Positions 59,301 through 63,854 are shown, numbered from the stretch's first letter. The stretch: 64,000 bases of DNA from Imbricaverruca yamaguchii (GCA_034440575.1 JAOTOL010001339.1:508501-572500); one strand, 5' to 3'. The notes: a model not told the origin generated them from the letters alone. Made by a program: numbers and translations.

Positions 59301-61532
59301 GATGCGGTCATTGATGATGTCATTGATGATGTCATCGCGGGCGATAGCATGACGTGTGCGGAGAGCGAGGCGCCGGCCGCCGACGGCCGGGAGGACGGCA
59401 GCGTTCAAGTGAGAGGCGCGACGGCGGACGCATTCCAGCCGGAGCGAACAGTAGAGTCGCCGGCATCGCTGGCCGCCCCACCGGCGAGTACGGCCCGGCC
59501 GGCGGTGGCCGCAACGGAAGATCAGGTCACGGCCGAGGGTGGTGTGGCACCGGTGCCGAGCGCAACGGAGACCCAGCCGGAGACCCAGCCGGAGACCCAG
59601 CCGGAGACCCAGCCGGAGACCCAGCCAGAGACCCAGCCAGAGACCCAGCCGGAGACCCAGCCGGCGGCGCTGCCGGCAGCGGAATCTGCGGCCGTGCCGG
59701 CGGCCGGCAGCGACGGCGCCGCACTGGCAGCCGCCCTGGCAGGCGCCGACCTGGACGCGAGTGGCGAGGAGCGGCCCCCGCCGGCGGTCGAGCCCCCACA
59801 GCAGACACCAGAGGCGCCGACAGCTGAGACGGGTCCGGCGCGTCCAGCCACCCACAGAGCTGGCTCACCTCGCAAGAGCGTCGACACGCCGACTCCCGCG
59901 CCGTCTGTGGACGCGACACCTGCCGCGGCCGAGGCGACTGGCAAGCCTCGAAGGGTTAGCTACGTGAAGTATGCGGCGAAAGATATTCACGAACCCAGCA
60001 GATCTGAGCCGGAAGAAACCGTGGAAGTGACACAAAACGATGAGAGTATTGCTCTTCAGGATGCCACTGCGGCAGCTGACAAACTACCGGAAGATAAGCC
60101 AAAGAGAAAAACCTACGTGAAATATGCCGCGAAGGAGGTCCCGCAACCTGCCGAGCTGACATCAAATAGGACACGAGAGGCAACAGAAAATGACGAAAGA
60201 TTTGCGGCCCAGGATGCCTCTGCAGCAGCCCAAGACCCACAGGAAGACACACTTGAAAGCTCGCTAAGGAGTTCAGAAGCGAAGGAAATGGAGGAGGCAA
60301 ATGCGGAAATTGAGAGCATGGTCGATGAAAACGAGCAGTCTGCTGACGACAAGCGTCAGTCAGTGACTTCTAGTTTGCCTCCGCCCTGCGCGGCATCACT
60401 CAATGTCGAGCCTCCATCATCTGTGACTCCCAAAAAGAGCAAGATACCGGTAAGCACGCGGAGTATAGATGCTTCAGAAGATATTGCACCTACCGCCCCG
60501 TGCCCAAATGACAAGGCTAGTTCTGTTGATCAGCCGGTAGTGAAGGAAGCTGAACATAATGATGAAATAAGTGAAGGGAAAACTCTGCAGTCATGTTTGC
60601 CAGCGCACGCCAAGGATGATGTTTCAGGGAAGGATGACGTTGCCCTAGTTTTGCCGCAGCCTTCCGAAAAGCTGGCGAAGCCTGCCGACAGCGCCGAAGA
60701 CAAACACCCGAAGCCCACTGAGAACGCGAAAACCAAGTCCCCGAAGCTGGAAGGAAAACAGAAGAACAGACATGCTAAGGCGGCGCTGAGTGTGACGATG
60801 CCGGAGCGGAGGATGCCGGCACGTGTCTCCGTCGACACTCTGCCGTCTTCAGTACGGACGACGTCCGTCGACAGGCAGCTGCCGGCCAGCCGGACGCAGC
60901 CCTGCGCCGGCGGCCGACTCAATCGGGCCTCCAGCGGGCCCGATCAGCCGACCGCCAGGCCCGGCGACAGGACGCACAGCCCGCCGCCGCGCCGCGCCGC
61001 CAGCAAGGAGTTCATCATCCCCATCCGACTGGCCGACGACGAGCCTGCCGGCCCGGTCCCGTCGCCCGCCCCCGCCGCCCCCGCCGCCCCCGCGGCGCCG
61101 ACCGCCCACAGGCCGTCCAAGCCGGTGGCGACCACGTCGTCGCTGCACTCGCTGCCCGAACGGCGGTGGTCGGGCGGCGCGGACGACGATCGCGCCGCGT
61201 CTCCGCCGCCCTGCACTGGGCCTGTGCCGCCCGCCACGGCGTCTCCGCCGCCCGGGACTGCGTCTCCGCCGCCCAGTACGGCGTCTCCGCCGCGAGAGCT
61301 GATCCGCTCGTCGCGGCGCGAGTTCATCATCCCGATCGCGCTGGAGGGCGGCGGCGTGATGACGCCGCCGGTCAGCGCGGCGTCGGCCGAGACGCAGCGG
61401 GCCGACGGCAGCAGTCTGTTCCGCACACACCAGCTGTCCGGCCAGCACCGGCTCGGGTCAGTATCGGCGCCTCCGTGGCACGGGGGGGGGGCACATCGAT
61501 TGGTGTGGGATTACGGAGCGGGTTCGAGGTGA
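26337..61532 (+). CDS. NUAK-family AMPK-related Ser/Thr kinase, eight recognised exons
   Basis: Coding join(26422-26483, 38725-38803, 48305-48425, 51020-51171, 55308-55373, 56385-56637, 57885-58102, 58971-61532), about 1170 aa if exon 8 is read to its stop. The kinase domain is residues 22-273: glycine loop [13 protein letters not shown] lysine 51, helix-C Glu70, HRDLKLEN with Asp145, DFG Asp163, activation-loop Thr178 in [14 protein letters not shown] (the LKB1 site in this family), then HWWVN. NUAK kinases act below LKB1 on cell adhesion, myosin phosphatase and polarity (family knowledge). All junctions are GT-AG with consistent phases (2,0,1,0,0,1,0). The last exon is long, acidic and low-complexity. 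The vertebrate GILK PP1-binding motif was not seen. SIK and MARK kinases are less likely, given [20 protein letters not shown] and no UBA-like segment. The 3' end is uncertain. Confidence 0.93.
26422..26483 (+). CDS. NUAK kinase exon 1 (start codon)
   Basis: Encodes [20 protein letters not shown] plus AG, completed to Arg by the G of exon 2 (phase 2), before donor GTGGGTG. KHKLRHR followed by [13 protein letters not shown] matches the segment just before the kinase domain in NUAK proteins (KHNLKHRYEL in vertebrates). An acceptor CTCTTCCTGCAG ends at 26336, and an in-frame TAG at 26338 shows that coding starts inside this exon. An upstream ATG at 26388 opens only a nine-codon frame. Confidence 0.85.
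26508..26564 (+). mobile_element. Ultra-short retroposon copy 7 (perfect 15-bp TSD), 24 bp after kinase exon 1
   Basis: GGGCGTTATATGATCAACAT, GGTCGATGCGCCCTAAAGCC and a GAAATAACTAACTAAC tail, between perfect GATGATCAAAAACCA repeats (26493-26507, 26565-26579). The best-preserved copy; GGGCG pairs with CGCCC. Confidence 0.9.
26768..27090 (-). mobile_element. tRNA-derived SINE (family B), minus strand
   Basis: Read on the minus strand: A-box-like GGTGGCTCAGTTGTTTAGAA, CGCTGGCCTGCATCGG, B-box GGGTTCGAGTCGCTTC, the mark TTAGCCCCCGGC, then ACTGGAATTCATTGG and CTCTGCTTAGCAATAGGAAC. The same order is found at 35872-36115 on the plus strand. It lies in the kinase's first intron. Confidence 0.8.
27323..27378 (+). 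mobile_element. Ultra-short retroposon copy 8 (12-bp TSD)
   Basis: GGGCGCTAAATGAACAATGC, AGTCTATGCGCCCTAAAGCC, CAAATAACTGACTA, between CTAACTCCTGCC (27311-27322) and CTAACTCTTGCC (27379-27390). Confidence 0.85.
27480..27720 (+). repeat. About 52-bp degenerate tandem repeat, 4-5 copies
   Basis: Unit CCAGCATACAATAGGCACAC plus AGGCCAATCATATCG and (C/A)AAATAC. Diverged copies with small length changes. Confidence 0.8.
27960..29430 (-). mobile_element. LINE (non-LTR retrotransposon) reverse-transcriptase remnant
   Basis: Antisense in kinase intron 1, 5'-truncated and broken by frameshifts and stops. Minus-strand peptides in order: [11 protein letters not shown] (about 29415), VSQAWKHW then TLVTPIP (about 29260), [13 protein letters not shown] and [32 protein letters not shown], the catalytic-type VVQFADDTQ, then [37 protein letters not shown] and a C-terminal TVRQLI to [12 protein letters not shown]. 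The order of RT palm, FADD and C-terminal blocks is that of Jockey/CR1-like LINEs; finer classification needs a tree. Inactive. Confidence 0.9.
29440..30900. other. Intron 1 sequence without recognised feature
   Basis: Follows the LINE. A 146-codon frame at 29857-30297 on the plus strand has no recognisable domain and is not called. The end is GC-rich and leads into the next minisatellite. Confidence 0.35.
30915..31300 (+). repeat. About 38-60-bp GC-rich minisatellite, about 9 copies
   Basis: Unit GCCGCTGTCTGCCCATCGCT plus CCGCGGTGGGCGGCGGGC, with insertions of GGCCGTTTTTAGC in middle copies and shorter units at the right end (CTGTCGCCCATCGCTCGGCG). Long frames on both strands are repeat translations. 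Confidence 0.88.
31350..34130. other. Intron 1, no recognised gene or element
   Basis: Mostly unique, AT-moderate sequence. A 171-codon minus frame (32696-33211) shows no known domain. A segment near 34030-34060 (inverse of GTTGAACGGTGCTGTTT) recurs at about 50530, so part is dispersed repeat. Poly-G runs occur near 31495-31515. Confidence 0.35.
34140..34335 (+). repeat. Degenerate GTGGGTG-GTCAGCCTA repeat
   Basis: Irregular tandem copies of about 35 bp containing GGGT(C/G)GGCCTACATGTGGG. Poorly conserved. Confidence 0.55.
34385..34612 (+). repeat. About 78-bp tandem repeat, 3 copies
   Basis: Unit TTACGTCCAGC(A/G)CTTGG, TCGTCTCGTGGGTAATATCA, GCACCATCGCCAGGTGGCTG, GGTGCTGACTCCGACCGACC. About 90 per cent alike. 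Confidence 0.85.
34970..35280 (+). repeat. 33-bp minisatellite, about 9 copies
   Basis: Unit GATCATTGGCCTGGCGATCA plus TTGCCGCGGCGGC. A length divisible by three keeps frames open on both strands, giving [12 protein letters not shown] hydrophobic peptides on the plus strand and [14 protein letters not shown] on the minus. Treated as non-coding intron repeat. Confidence 0.92.
35527..35669 (-). mobile_element. tRNA-derived SINE (family D), 5'-truncated, minus strand, 13-bp TSD
   Basis: The tail (GTTTGTTTATTGGTTGG on plus) and the body inverse of GGCGCCATTAGCCGTGA and CCCACCGGCGAA match the family, but the tRNA-like A-box end is missing. TGACGGATACCGT at 35514-35526 and 35670-35682 is the target-site duplication. 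Confidence 0.9.
35784..36530 (+). repeat. About 60-80-bp minisatellite interrupted by a SINE
   Basis: Units contain CCATCCTGCACCCACGG, GGACCGGGAGGATAGCGGAG and GGGGAGGGTACCTCCCACCC. Part lies at 35784-35872 and the rest at about 36148-36530, with SINE family B between. CGGGAGG and CCTCCC within units allow local pairing. Confidence 0.8.
35872..36115 (+). mobile_element. tRNA-derived SINE (family B) nested in a minisatellite
   Basis: A-box-like TAGCCCAGTTGGTTAGAGCG, B-box GAGTTCGAGTCGC, mark TTAGCCCCCGGC, a short (GTGTCA)n run, then GAACTGGAATTCATGG, CTCTGCTTAGCAATAGAACC and GCCACCCCAGCAACAA. Same layout as the minus-strand copy at 26768-27090. Confidence 0.83.
36621..36669 (+). mobile_element. 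Ultra-short retroposon copy 10 (TSD unclear)
   Basis: GGGCGATACATGACCTCTGC, AGTCGAAGCACCC, ATAAACCCCAACAACGG. Hairpin-plus-tail design kept, but diverged; no certain target-site duplication. Confidence 0.6.
36840..37140. other. GC-rich patch in kinase intron 1
   Basis: CpG-rich stretch open in several frames, with an acceptor-like CGTCGTCACAG near 36980. No homology to NUAK or other proteins is recognised, and phase 2 splicing joins 26483 directly to 38725, so it is not needed for the gene. It could be an alternative promoter. Confidence 0.2.
37168..37220 (+). mobile_element. Ultra-short retroposon copy 9 (19-bp TSD)
   Basis: GGCGCCAAACGATCTGGCAT, GGTCGATGCGCCC, TAAAACCCTAATCACACA, between ACGCCTCGCGCCACAGCTG (37149-37167) and ACGCCTCTCGCCACGGCTG (37221-37239), two mismatches. 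Confidence 0.85.
37600..38400 (+). repeat. Degenerate AGC-rich and GGTA-rich tandem repeats
   Basis: 37600-38020 holds loose units around GATAGCAGAAATGGCAACAG; 38060-38390 holds units around CAGAACCAAGGTAACAGGTG and GGGATCGGAATACG. TGGCAAATGAAGCCAAGCT with (A/T)TTGGAAGTCGAT occurs at both about 37505 and 38014, a direct repeat framing the first array. Confidence 0.65.
38725..38803 (+). CDS. NUAK kinase exon 2 (glycine-rich loop)
   Basis: Encodes (R)[20 protein letters not shown] and KETGQD. Acceptor CGTATGTTTCCAG, donor GAC|GTGAGT. It carries the nucleotide-binding loop GxGxxG as GQGTYG (residues 29-34). It enters in phase 2 from exon 1 and leaves in phase 0. Confidence 0.95.
38815..39190 (+). 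repeat. 43-bp CACGTG-rich minisatellite next to kinase exon 2
   Basis: About eight units of TCACACGTGCCGAACGTGAT plus CACACCACATTGGCACATAC and GCG. Starts about 10 bases after the exon 2 donor. Each unit has ACGTG/CACGT motifs in both directions, so strands can fold and many E-box-like CACGTG sites occur. Confidence 0.9.
39200..40100. other. Kinase intron 2, AT-rich, no recognised feature
   Basis: Unique-looking AT-rich sequence. A 160-codon minus frame (39411-39893) shows no known domain. Confidence 0.3.
40110..41000 (+). repeat. Two diverged tandem copies of a roughly 490-bp segment
   Basis: CTTCGGAACATCTGGT, ACAAGAAG...CCTTCC/CTTTCC, ACCTG and TGGACGTACAGTCGAA occur in order at about 40140-40256 and again at about 40600-40756, followed by weaker similarity (CATTTTC, CATGT, ATTGCGCAT/ATGCGCAT). 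An old direct duplication within intron 2; nature unknown. Confidence 0.6.
41880..42028 (-). repeat. Dispersed repeat, inverted partner at 63855-64000
   Basis: The minus strand reads GGCTCTGAATGCGGCTGTGT, AAATTTCAACCCGATTCGAC, CTACGGTTTTTGAGCCATA, then TGGTTTGACGATGGATATCT and CATCAATAAG. The plus strand at 63855-64000 carries the same order. A dispersed element of unknown class; the second copy runs off the window. Confidence 0.75.
42109..43097. mobile_element. 989-bp TTAA-flanked non-autonomous DNA element, copy 2
   Basis: The left end TTAAAACGCGCCCTGGAGG and the right end inverse TTAACGCGCCCTGGAGGGGG form terminal inverted repeats with TTAA on both sides. The sub-terminal right end (inverse of GGGCGAAATTCGCCCACC and CGGTTTTTCGTA) matches the element at 5906-6896, and total length is the same within 2 bp. 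No transposase. In kinase intron 2. Confidence 0.72.
43488..43770 (+). repeat. GGTCGGGTCAGGTGAGGTCAG-type microsatellite-like array
   Basis: Irregular repeats of GGGTC, AGGTC and GTGAGGTCAGATC blocks of 5-26 bp over about 280 bases. Strong strand asymmetry (G/T/A, almost no C runs). Confidence 0.8.
44115..44430 (+). repeat. About 36-bp tandem repeat, about 8 copies
   Basis: Unit GTCGTGTGGGAGGCTCGGTC plus TCTAGCGTTAGTTGG, with CAGTGGATTGTGTGG variants. Confidence 0.8.
44518..44676 (-). mobile_element. tRNA-derived SINE (family A), minus strand, 15-bp TSD
   Basis: The plus strand shows the inverse of the family: GACCGTTGAGTCATGTAGCG, TCGCCAATTTCTCACGCCGA, GAACCCACAACCTTTCGATT, GTGAGACGGGCAGCTTA. 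TTTACGGATGGATTG at 44503-44517 and 44677-44691 is a perfect target-site duplication. The tail is (GGTTGGTTATT)-like on plus. Confidence 0.92.
45142..45351. mobile_element. Near-perfect 210-bp inverted repeat (foldback element)
   Basis: Arms 45142-45244 and 45249-45351 are reverse complements with only about four mismatches and a loop of about four bases (centre 45246/45247). The outer end is AAATGTACGACCCTCAATAT; the inner arm contains CAACGTTTCGGCC and CCATCGTCA. On the minus strand the inner arm reads CTGACGATGGCC...GGCCGAAAC, like a hammerhead CUGANGA...GAAA core. No coding capacity. In kinase intron 2. Confidence 0.93.
45955..46085 (+). repeat. 16-bp tandem repeat
   Basis: Units of GGGAGAACGTGATGTT with variants (GCGGAACG, GAGCGCGATATT), about eight copies. 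Confidence 0.8.
46090..46845. other. Kinase intron 2, no recognised feature
   Basis: No exon or mobile element identified; ends GC-rich at 46560-46740. Confidence 0.3.
46850..47012 (+). mobile_element. tRNA-derived SINE (family A), full-length
   Basis: GGGACGAGTAGTCTAGGGGT, AAGTTGCCCGTCTCACAATC, GAAAGGATGCGGGTTCGAGT, then CCAATCGGCGTGAGAGATTC, GCATGACTCAACGGTCGACG and tail AACCAACCAACC. The tRNA-like head has CAC at the anticodon position, so a tRNA-Val origin is plausible. Best full-length copy of the family. Confidence 0.9.
47013..48304. other. End of kinase intron 2, no recognised feature
   Basis: A 126-codon plus frame (47311-47691) shows no domain. GCGGATCCAGAGAGCTCTGG near 47471 looks like a degenerate transposon end without partner. 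Leads to acceptor TACCGTTTCAG. Confidence 0.3.
48305..48425 (+). CDS. NUAK kinase exon 3 (VAIK lysine and helix C)
   Basis: Encodes [40 protein letters not shown] plus one base. Lys51 is the ATP-phosphate lysine and Glu70 its salt-bridge partner. Acceptor GTTTCAG, donor GAAG|GTAACT. Enters in phase 0, leaves in phase 1. Confidence 0.96.
48445..48600 (+). mobile_element. SINE-like element related to family A tail
   Basis: Holds CTCTAATCGATAGGCTGCTG with B-box GGTTCGAGTCTC, then GCGACCAATATCTGCGATAG and CGTCAAAGTCGTGTCAAGCA, a diverged form of the shared SINE 3' half (GACCAATCGGCGTGA, GTCGTG). Lies about 20 bases past the exon 3 donor. The 5' boundary is unclear. Confidence 0.5.
48600..49280. 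other. Kinase intron 3, no recognised feature
   Basis: AT-rich; no element recognised. Confidence 0.3.
49290..49762 (+). repeat. 41-bp minisatellite, about 11 copies
   Basis: Unit GTTCTGTATGGGCTGTTGCA plus TGGCCTCCTCGTCTGAGGCG and T. Higher-order pattern: two-unit blocks alternate GTTGCATGG/TTTTGCATGG near 49380-49520. Confidence 0.92.
49915..50435 (+). repeat. 52-bp minisatellite, about 10 copies
   Basis: Unit GTTGGCGCCGCTCACACTGT, TATGGCCCCGGTCCGCCCGT, GCACTGTATCGT, with one-to-ten-base deletions in the middle copies. In kinase intron 3. Confidence 0.93.
50440..51019. other. End of kinase intron 3
   Basis: Contains GTTGAACGGTGCTGTTTGGCA (about 50528), which recurs inverted near 34040, so part is dispersed repeat. 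Ends with the acceptor TGTGTCGATAG of exon 4, which has a weak pyrimidine tract. Confidence 0.35.
51020..51171 (+). CDS. NUAK kinase exon 4 (hinge and helices D/E)
   Basis: Encodes (V)[41 protein letters not shown] and [18 protein letters not shown] is the hinge. Acceptor GTCGATAG, donor [21 protein letters not shown] is close to arthropod NUAK sequences and separates it from SIK/MARK. Confidence 0.96.
51172..52650. other. Kinase intron 4, left part
   Basis: No gene. A short direct duplication (AATCACTAACCGCA...CGCTAAAAA(C/T)GCATTCAA) lies at about 51556-51636. A long G run occurs near 51945. Confidence 0.35.
52660..52862 (+). repeat. 22-bp minisatellite, about 9 copies
   Basis: Unit CTGTGATCCGACCGGTCTGA plus CG, with CCAGT/CCGAT variants. 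GACCGGTC is palindromic within the unit. Confidence 0.9.
52870..54385. other. Kinase intron 4, middle part, no recognised feature
   Basis: Unique-looking sequence. A minus frame of 233 codons (52504-53205) crosses the 22-bp array and has no domain. Confidence 0.3.
54388..55100 (+). repeat. 33-bp minisatellite, about 21 copies, before exon 5
   Basis: Unit GTCCACTGTATATCGGTAAC plus GCTCCCCGCCCGA. Central copies have deletions (54480-54760). Decayed versions (GAGTTCACTGGTGT, GAGTTCGCTGGTGTATCGCTG) continue to about 55290, close to the exon 5 acceptor. TATATCGG keeps many frames open. Confidence 0.93.
55308..55373 (+). CDS. NUAK kinase exon 5 (catalytic loop)
   Basis: Encodes [20 protein letters not shown] and [10 protein letters not shown] holds the catalytic base Asp145 and Asn150. 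Acceptor CGTCCTTCACAG, donor AAG|GTGAGA. Only 66 bases, too short to find by frame length alone; both flanks are phase 0. Confidence 0.96.
55374..55960. other. Kinase intron 5, no recognised feature
   Basis: Short intron sequence without identifiable element. Confidence 0.3.
55960..56370 (+). repeat. Nested tandem repeats before exon 6 (about 170-bp and 55-bp units)
   Basis: Two diverged copies of about 170 bp (CGTCTCGTGTCCCGGCC / GGTCTCGTGGTCTCGG, then GGGGTGACGAGG / GGGATGACGAGG) are followed by three to four 55-bp units CGCCTTGTGACGCCTGCCCG, CCCCGTCAAACCGAGCCGGC, TCGCCCTCCGTTTCC. They run to within about 30 bases of the exon 6 acceptor. Confidence 0.88.
56385..56637 (+). CDS. NUAK kinase exon 6 (DFG, activation loop, C-lobe)
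   Basis: Encodes [80 protein letters not shown] and PKQS plus one base. DFG Asp163, LKB1-target-type Thr178 and the SPE motif are intact. Acceptor CGCCGACCGCAG, donor TCGC|GTGAGT, phase 1. The last 7 exon bases and the donor lie inside the target-site duplication of the SINE that follows. Confidence 0.96.
56646..56811 (-). mobile_element. tRNA-derived SINE (family A) inserted at the exon 6 splice donor
   Basis: The plus strand shows the family's inverse: CCGTTGAGTCATGTAGCGTC, GCCAATCTCTCGCGCCGATT, GGGACTCGAACCCACACTCT, TTCGATTGTGAGACGGACAA. The target-site duplications are CAGTCGCGTGAGTGG (56631-56645) and CAGTCGCGTCAGTGG (56812-56826). The left copy contains the end of exon 6 and the GTGAGT donor. 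Confidence 0.94.
56827..57884. other. Kinase intron 6
   Basis: Contains short tandem repeats of CCGAGGTCG(G/A)G at 57108-57170 and loose repeats with CTATGCCACAGAGATCTCAT and GCCACAGAGACTCTT at 57290-57480. Ends with acceptor CGGCGTCCACAG. No gene recognised. Confidence 0.5.
57885..58102 (+). CDS. NUAK kinase exon 7 (end of kinase domain)
   Basis: Encodes (P)[87 protein letters not shown] is the typical end of the AMPK-related C-lobe, and [11 protein letters not shown] is shared with arthropod NUAK. Acceptor TCCACAG, donor GAG|GTGAGC, leaving in phase 0. Confidence 0.95.
58103..58970. other. Kinase intron 7
   Basis: No gene. Contains TAGCTATGTATATTGGCTGT-type short repeats at 58318-58370 and the palindrome at 58529-58562. 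Ends with acceptor CAATGCCATTGCAG. Confidence 0.5.
58529..58562. repeat. Perfect 34-bp hairpin palindrome
   Basis: GTAAATGCATCGACTT and its exact reverse complement AAGTCGATGCATTTAC are separated by AA. Another partial copy (ACGTCGATGCATCG) follows directly. In RNA this would form a 16-bp perfect stem in intron 7. Confidence 0.9.
58971..61532 (+). CDS. NUAK kinase exon 8 (long low-complexity tail; 3' end uncertain)
   Basis: At least 828 codons in phase after exon 7. Parts: Ser/Asp-rich start; Lys run near residue 400; eight ETQP units (59568-59663); a duplicated segment with [13 protein letters not shown] and [13 protein letters not shown] about 50 residues apart; Pro/Ala-rich stretches; and two copies of EFIIPI (about residues 997 and 1101, the second as [13 protein letters not shown]). 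The frame runs to a TGA at 61530-61532. That TGA is itself part of a donor-like TTCGAG|GTGAGT, and CTCGG|GTCAGT at 61456/61457 is another candidate, so coding may continue beyond the window. The sequence after 61460, with a G run, looks non-coding. Confidence 0.82.
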   Translation: MPADALASKKQSAAVSDSDSLSLTSAMELDIAASPGPPPNSPKPTSSDMLEPFDNKAAKRALEEVEEPPQSLDKTEKATKKNGEKTTKKKKKPPPQSSSSLMVTAPSATTDAVIDDVIDDVIAGDSMTCAESEAPAADGREDGSVQVRGATADAFQPERTVESPASLAAPPASTARPAVAATEDQVTAEGGVAPVPSATETQPETQPETQPETQPETQPETQPETQPETQPAALPAAESAAVPAAGSDGAALAAALAGADLDASGEERPPPAVEPPQQTPEAPTAETGPARPATHRAGSPRKSVDTPTPAPSVDATPAAAEATGKPRRVSYVKYAAKDIHEPSRSEPEETVEVTQNDESIALQDATAAADKLPEDKPKRKTYVKYAAKEVPQPAELTSNRTREATENDERFAAQDASAAAQDPQEDTLESSLRSSEAKEMEEANAEIESMVDENEQSADDKRQSVTSSLPPPCAASLNVEPPSSVTPKKSKIPVSTRSIDASEDIAPTAPCPNDKASSVDQPVVKEAEHNDEISEGKTLQSCLPAHAKDDVSGKDDVALVLPQPSEKLAKPADSAEDKHPKPTENAKTKSPKLEGKQKNRHAKAALSVTMPERRMPARVSVDTLPSSVRTTSVDRQLPASRTQPCAGGRLNRASSGPDQPTARPGDRTHSPPPRRAASKEFIIPIRLADDEPAGPVPSPAPAAPAAPAAPTAHRPSKPVATTSSLHSLPERRWSGGADDDRAASPPPCTGPVPPATASPPPGTASPPPSTASPPRELIRSSRREFIIPIALEGGGVMTPPVSAASAETQRADGSSLFRTHQLSGQHRLGSVSAPPWHGGGAHRLVWDYGAGSR
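59568..59663 (+). repeat. Coding 12-bp repeat (ETQP)8 in NUAK exon 8
   Basis: Eight units of GAGACCCAGCC(G/A) encode Glu-Thr-Gln-Pro. The unit keeps the frame. Synonymous-only variation (CCG/CCA) between units. Confidence 0.95.
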
Positions 61533-62590
61533 GTGGCGTAGGCCTCGCTTCAGGTGAGTGGAGGGCGCTTTCACAGCGAGAAATTGGGCGTGGATTTCGG
61601 GTTAGGTAAGAGGGAGAGTACATCGCTGGTTTGCGCTTGACACGTGGTAAATTCCCACTGATCCAATCAATCATTCAGCCGTGTTAAGTCTCCGGACCAG
61701 ATTCGCTTGTCAAGCGCGTCCACTTGGTGGCTGTTAGTTCCCTCTTCTCACAGTCCGTTTTCGGCACCGGTTTTTGTTTGCCGTTGCGGCTGTTTACGCC
61801 CAATGTTTGGCTGTGTTTGACGCCGCGCTCCGCAGTGAGCCGGCTTAATCATACCACTATACCCAACTGGCTGCTTGTTGTATGTGTTCGACTTTGTATT
61901 ACTGAAGCGCATGTTTTTCCGCTTCTGCCGCAGTGTTGAATGCGGACAGATGTTTTGCTTCCCTGTGCTACTGTTTATGTTGCGTTAAGATTGGGGCCAT
62001 CACGTTTTGTTGTGATGATCCATGCATACGAAAACAGTGCCTGATGTCCATGAGAAGCTGCCAAGAAGGTAGGTATTCTGACGTCTGCACGCGGCTTGTG
62101 TGGCTGTCTGTCGTGCCTTGTTTGCTGAGTGATTTCTGATTACCTCAGACCATGTTGCAAACGAGATCGTGTAATGCATCTCAGCACGGCCACCTGTCAC
62201 TAGACCCCGCTACAACTTCATCCAGCCTGATGACAACCGTCTCCACTGACGAGTGATGCATCTCGTTCACCTCTCGCTGGAACGGCTCGGGATGATCAAC
62301 AGATGAAGCGCGTGCAATTTGAAAGCTGAGAGTGCCCTGGTTACGAATGTGAAATGTATCGATCGTTTCTTGACGTTCATTCGTTCGATTTTCTAATCGC
62401 TTAAATTCACTGAGTCTGACGCTTATGCTATGTTTATGCGACTGTTGTTAGTCAACTTGACAAGTTAAATGCAGAATGCAATGACACAAGATGATATTTT
62501 CTAGGAATGTACACCAAGTTTTCAGCTTAGTGCCCTCGTCGGGTGACAAGTGCGATATTTTCATAAATATATAAAACAGCGTTCTAAATT
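61533..62590. other. Downstream of or within the NUAK 3' region, no recognised feature
   Basis: Frames of up to 71 codons show no domain. It may be 3' UTR or a further intron of the kinase gene. No clear polyadenylation signal was identified. Confidence 0.3.
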
Positions 62591-62602
62591 TGGTGGTTTG
62601 GT

Positions 62603-62995
62603 GTAGGTGTAAGTGTAGGTGCAGGTGTAAGTGTAGGTGTAGGTGTAAGTATAGGTGTAAGTGTAGGTGTAAGTGTAAGTGTAGGTGTAAGTGTAGGTGT
62701 AAGTGTAGGTGTAAGTGTAGGTGTAAGTGTAGGTGTAAGTGTAGGTGTAAGTGTAGGTGTAAGTGTAGGTGTAAGTGTAGGTGTAAGTGTAGGTGTAAGT
62801 GTAGGTGTAAGTGTAGGTGTAAGTGTAGGTGTAAGTGTAGGTGTAAGTGTAGGTGTAAGTGTAGGTGTAAGTGTAAGTGTAGGTGTAAGTGTAGGTGTAA
62901 GTGTAGGTGTAAGTGTAGGTGTAAGTGTAGGTGTAAGTGTGGGTGTAAGTGTAAGTGTAAGTGTGTGGGTGGAAGTGTGGGTATGTGGGTGTAAG
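62603..62995 (+). repeat. 12-bp (AGTGTAGGTGTA)n array
   Basis: About 30 units of AGTGTAGGTGTA, with some AGTGTA-only half units. A multiple of three, so it gives KCRC (plus) and LHLH (minus) peptides that are not genes. Confidence 0.95.
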
Positions 62996-63524
62996 TTAAA
63001 CGTAATGCGTAGGAGGCTAGTGCCTCATGATTTATTGAACTCACTCTGAGAGATACACAACAGTGCAACCGACGGAACATTGTTGCCTAGCATGTCATGA
63101 GTTAGCAAATATCGAATAAGACAGTTGCATAACCATAGCCTAAGCAACCGACCTGTAGAATTGAAACGATTGCAAGCTTGACAACAGTACGCTAAAAAAC
63201 AATCGATAGATGTGTTAATCATTACATATTGACAATCAGCAAATGGTCAGCCGTCGTGATATCTCGTGATCACATCAAAATGCCATTTTCCGTTTCTGTT
63301 TCGTTCCGAGCCGTTCCAGCGAGCCGTGCAGCGAGTGTCGAATGGTCGTGACTTGCTCACTGTTTCGTCGCTAACTGAGCCACCTGGTGGGGACTCACAG
63401 AAGCTTGCTGGGCGAGCGGGCCTGCGGGCAGGATGCGTGGCCCGGCTCGTGGGGCCTGCAGAGCCTGAGCTCCATGCGATGCTTTGACGACCGACTGCTG
63501 CCAAGTCTGACCACCAGCTGGTCC

Positions 63525-63770
63525 AACAGTAGGAGGTAGGGATAGGTTCCAGCTGGCCCAACGGTAGGAGGTAGGGTCGGGTTTCGGCTGGTCCAACAGC
63601 AGGAGGTAGGGATAGGTTTCGGCTGACGCAACAATAGGAAGTGGGGACGGGTTTCGGCTGGCCCAACGGTAGGGAGGCGGTAGGGCCGGGCGAACCCATC
63701 GGCTGGAGGTAGGGACGGGTTTCGGCTGGCCCAACAGTAGGGGGTAGGGCCATCCGGACCCACCTCCAGG
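63525..63770 (+). repeat. About 39-bp tandem repeat, about 6 copies
   Basis: Units of GGTAGGGACGGGTTTCGGCT plus GGCCCAACAGTAGGAG. Some carry GATAGGTT or CCATCGGCTGGAG variants. Confidence 0.88.
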
Positions 63771-63854
63771 CGGAGGTGGTGCTTTCCGCGACAGATCGAC
63801 CAACGCACTTCATCGCATCAATTGTGTTTAATACCAAAAATTTGTTGTCGTGGT

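Noticed and set aside
62590..62994. 134-codon cysteine/lysine/arginine frame (KCRC repeats), and the matching His/Leu frame on the other strand
   Set aside because: Pure translation of a 12-bp tandem repeat whose length is a multiple of three. No start context and no non-repeat domain.
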